Source of the DNA: Xenophilus sp. L33
Lineage (GTDB): Bacteria > Pseudomonadota > Gammaproteobacteria > Burkholderiales > Burkholderiaceae_C
Assembly: GCF_009765735.1 (NCBI RefSeq)
Contig: NZ_LMUW01000031.1
Coordinates: 1 to 35,174, forward strand
DNA length: 35,174 bases
Direction: 5' to 3'
Made by a program: the position numbers and the translations under genes
Shown: positions 33,693 through 35,174 of the stretch, piece by piece
How the letters are laid out: each line of letters starts with the position of its first letter
Numbering within the stretch: the stretch's first letter is position 1
Notes under the pieces: model-generated
What the model saw: only the letters and a program-made list of their open reading frames with translations
Told to the model about the DNA's origin: nothing
Database searches by the model: none

Positions 33693-34388
33693 GTGAACCA
33701 TGACGGCCAAATTGTAGGCGCGGCCCTTCCGGCCGCCCGGCGCGACCCCAAGCCGATGCTCGACCGCGTGATCGAGGAATGGGGCGGCGGCCACCAGGAC
33801 CTCTGGCTGTTCGGCTACGGCTCGCTCATCTGGCGGCCCGAATTCGGCTTCGTCGAGCGGCGGCCGGCGCGGGTGCATGGCTGGCACCGGGCGCTCAAGA
33901 TGTGGAGCCGGGTCAATCGCGGCACGGTCGAGAACCCGGGCCTGGTTTTCGGGCTGCTCTCGGGCGGCAGCTGCCGCGGCATGGTGTTCCGCGTGCCCGC
34001 CGCGGACGGCCTTGAAACGCTCGGCCGACTCTGGCTGCGCGAGATGCCCACCGGCGTCTACGACCCGCGCTGGCTCGACTGCGTCACGCCGCACGGCCGG
34101 GTGAGCGCGCTGGCCTTCACCTTGTCGCGGCACAGCCCCAACTTCACCGGCGAGCTGAGCGAGGAGCGCTACCGGCAGATCTTCGAGAGCGCGGTCGGCC
34201 GCTACGGCAGTTCGCTCGAATACGCGCGGCAGACGCTGGTCGGATTGCGCGAGCACGGCATCCACGACGCCGCGCTGGCGCGGCTGGTGAAGGTGGCGGA
34301 AACGCGACTGTCGGCCGAGGCCGACAACGAGTCCGCGGCCGAGACGGTATACCCTCGCGAAGCCCGATCCGCATCGACCGATTCCTGA
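33693..34388 (+). CDS. Gamma-glutamylcyclotransferase (ChaC-like)
   Basis: A 231-residue member of the ChaC family, which splits glutathione into 5-oxoproline and Cys-Gly. The substrate loop FGYGSLIW (40-47) and the probable catalytic Glu117 in LWLREMPTGVY are present, as is the usual RPARVHGWHRALKMWS. The start is uncertain: GTG at 33693 keeps the N-terminal 22 residues, while ATG at 33756 begins just before the conserved part. It is followed 14 bp later by the sodC-like gene. Both relate to redox balance, but cotranscription is only suggested by spacing. Confidence 0.88.
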   Translation: MNHDGQIVGAALPAARRDPKPMLDRVIEEWGGGHQDLWLFGYGSLIWRPEFGFVERRPARVHGWHRALKMWSRVNRGTVENPGLVFGLLSGGSCRGMVFRVPAADGLETLGRLWLREMPTGVYDPRWLDCVTPHGRVSALAFTLSRHSPNFTGELSEERYRQIFESAVGRYGSSLEYARQTLVGLREHGIHDAALARLVKVAETRLSAEADNESAAETVYPREARSASTDS

Positions 34389-34402
34389 TCTTTCCAAGCA
34401 CC

Positions 34403-34942
34403 ATGCCCCTGCGCCACGCCGCCACGCTTTCTCTTCTCGCGGCCTCGCTGCTGGCCGGATGCGCCGGCATGACACCACCGCCGCGTCCCGGTGCCACCGC
34501 CGAGCTGGTGCCGACCGCGGCCCTTTCGCCGAACCCGACGATGGGCAAGGTGACCTTCACACCGCTCGAGCATGGCCTGCGCGTGGCCGGCGAAGTGCAC
34601 GGCCTGGTGCCCGGCACCGAGCACGGCTTCCACATCCACGAGAAGGGCGACTGCGCCGACAACGGCGAGGCCGCCGACACCCACTTCAATCCGGCCGGCG
34701 GCACGCACGGCAAGTTCGCGGCGCCCGGCAGCCATGCGGGCGACCTGCCCAGCCTGGTGGCCGACGCCAGCGGCGCGGCTCGCTTCAGCGTCGACGTCCA
34801 CACCTTGTCGCTGACCGACGGCGCGGCCAACAACGTCGTCGGCCGTGCGCTGGCGGTGAACCGCGACCGCGACGACTTCACCACGCAGCCCTCCGGCAAT
34901 GCCGGCCCGCGCATCGCGTGCGGTGTGATCACGCGCAACTGA
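34403..34942 (+). CDS. sodC: Cu/Zn superoxide dismutase-like lipoprotein lacking one copper ligand
   Basis: A 179-residue SodC homologue. The signal peptide ends in LLAGC (Cys20), so it is a lipoprotein facing the periplasm. Copper ligands His77, His79 (HGFHIHE) and bridging His94 are present, as are zinc ligands His102, His111 and Asp114 and the disulfide pair Cys84/Cys173. The fourth copper ligand, normally His in the VxHAxxDD segment near the C-terminus, is Asn153 (ALAVNRDRDDF). The codon is AAC, one substitution away from a His codon. Superoxide dismutation normally needs this His, so activity is doubtful. Ten bases separate it from the convergent gene at the right edge. Confidence 0.88.
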   Translation: MPLRHAATLSLLAASLLAGCAGMTPPPRPGATAELVPTAALSPNPTMGKVTFTPLEHGLRVAGEVHGLVPGTEHGFHIHEKGDCADNGEAADTHFNPAGGTHGKFAAPGSHAGDLPSLVADASGAARFSVDVHTLSLTDGAANNVVGRALAVNRDRDDFTTQPSGNAGPRIACGVITRN

Positions 34943-34952
34943 GCGCTGGCTT

Positions 34953-35174
34953 TCAGGCGAGTTTCGTGCGCTGAAGCAGCAAGGCCTCGGCGGCGGCGAG
35001 CTGCTCCGGCGTGTCGATGTCGGTGAGGATGCCGACGTCGTCGACCGGCACCTCGACCACCTGGCGCGCCGCCATGAGTGCGCGCAGCACCGACGCCGCC
35101 CCCTGCCCGCCCGCCAGCGCGGCCAGCGCCGGGCCGCTGTCGGCGGCGAAGCCGACCGGATGGCCGCGCTGCCC
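34953..35174 (-). CDS. MobA/MocA-like nucleotidyltransferase, C-terminal fragment (runs off right edge)
   Basis: The last 73 codons of a gene entering from the right edge. The reading frame starts GQRGHPVGF, continues with a Gly/Ala-rich stretch and SVLRALMAARQVVEVPV, and ends DDVGILTDIDTPEQLAAAEA shortly before the TGA at 34955-34953. GxxGHPVGF and the GxLxDIDTPEQL end are typical of the molybdenum cofactor cytidylyltransferase (MocA) and related MobA-like NTP transferases. These activate the molybdenum cofactor for xanthine- or CO-dehydrogenase-type enzymes. The catalytic N-terminal nucleotide-binding part is outside the window. Confidence 0.8.
   Translation of the reverse strand, partial: GQRGHPVGFAADSGPALAALAGGQGAASVLRALMAARQVVEVPVDDVGILTDIDTPEQLAAAEALLLQRTKLA

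Overview
The window is a 35 kb piece of a GC-rich bacterial chromosome with densely packed genes and almost exclusively G/C third codon positions. The gene families (NhaR-like LysR regulator, EttA, RhlE with a glycine-rich tail, an edd-eda Entner-Doudoroff pair, DgoK/DgoA, a TAXI binding protein and a type VI secretion cluster) suggest a betaproteobacterium of the Burkholderiales, probably Comamonadaceae (Variovorax-like). The genus is an inference. No rRNA, tRNA, CRISPR array, insertion sequence or integrase was seen.

Layout: 1-88 is the start of a lipoprotein gene running off the left edge. 219-6530 holds a secreted phosphoesterase, a fatty-acyl-CoA ligase, OsmC, a DUF1439 protein and a lipoprotein glycerophosphodiesterase. 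6543-9577 holds a CadR/PbrR-type MerR regulator, a P1-family (DmpA-like) peptidase and a membrane-anchored TAXI protein without a permease. 9581-11899 (minus) is a VapB-VapC toxin-antitoxin pair running directly into ettA. 12175-15799 holds rhlE, a bidirectional terminator, a YccA/BI-1 membrane protein and an NhaR-like regulator.

15810-19483 is a small carbon module: a D-serine dehydratase/D-threonine aldolase-like PLP enzyme diverges from dgoK-dgoA and a class II aldolase. 19499-22440 holds a MATE exporter with its MarR regulator, diverging from a hotdog thioesterase and glyoxalase I over a short region with two palindromic operator-like boxes.

22465-29396 (minus) is a broken type VI secretion locus. 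ClpV is cut off before the end of its second ATPase domain and runs out of frame into the last third of tssK. The start of an unrelated reading frame is fused in frame to the end of tssE. tssF lacks roughly 200-250 internal residues. tssG, tssA and a small membrane protein look whole. Sheath, tube, spike and membrane-complex genes are absent from the window.

29679-32886 (minus) is an edd-eda-HAD dehalogenase operon. The right end holds an OmpA-like inner-membrane-anchored protein, a ChaC-type gamma-glutamylcyclotransferase, a lipoprotein Cu/Zn superoxide dismutase homologue with one copper-ligand histidine replaced by asparagine, and the C-terminal end of a MobA/MocA-like nucleotidyltransferase running off the right edge.
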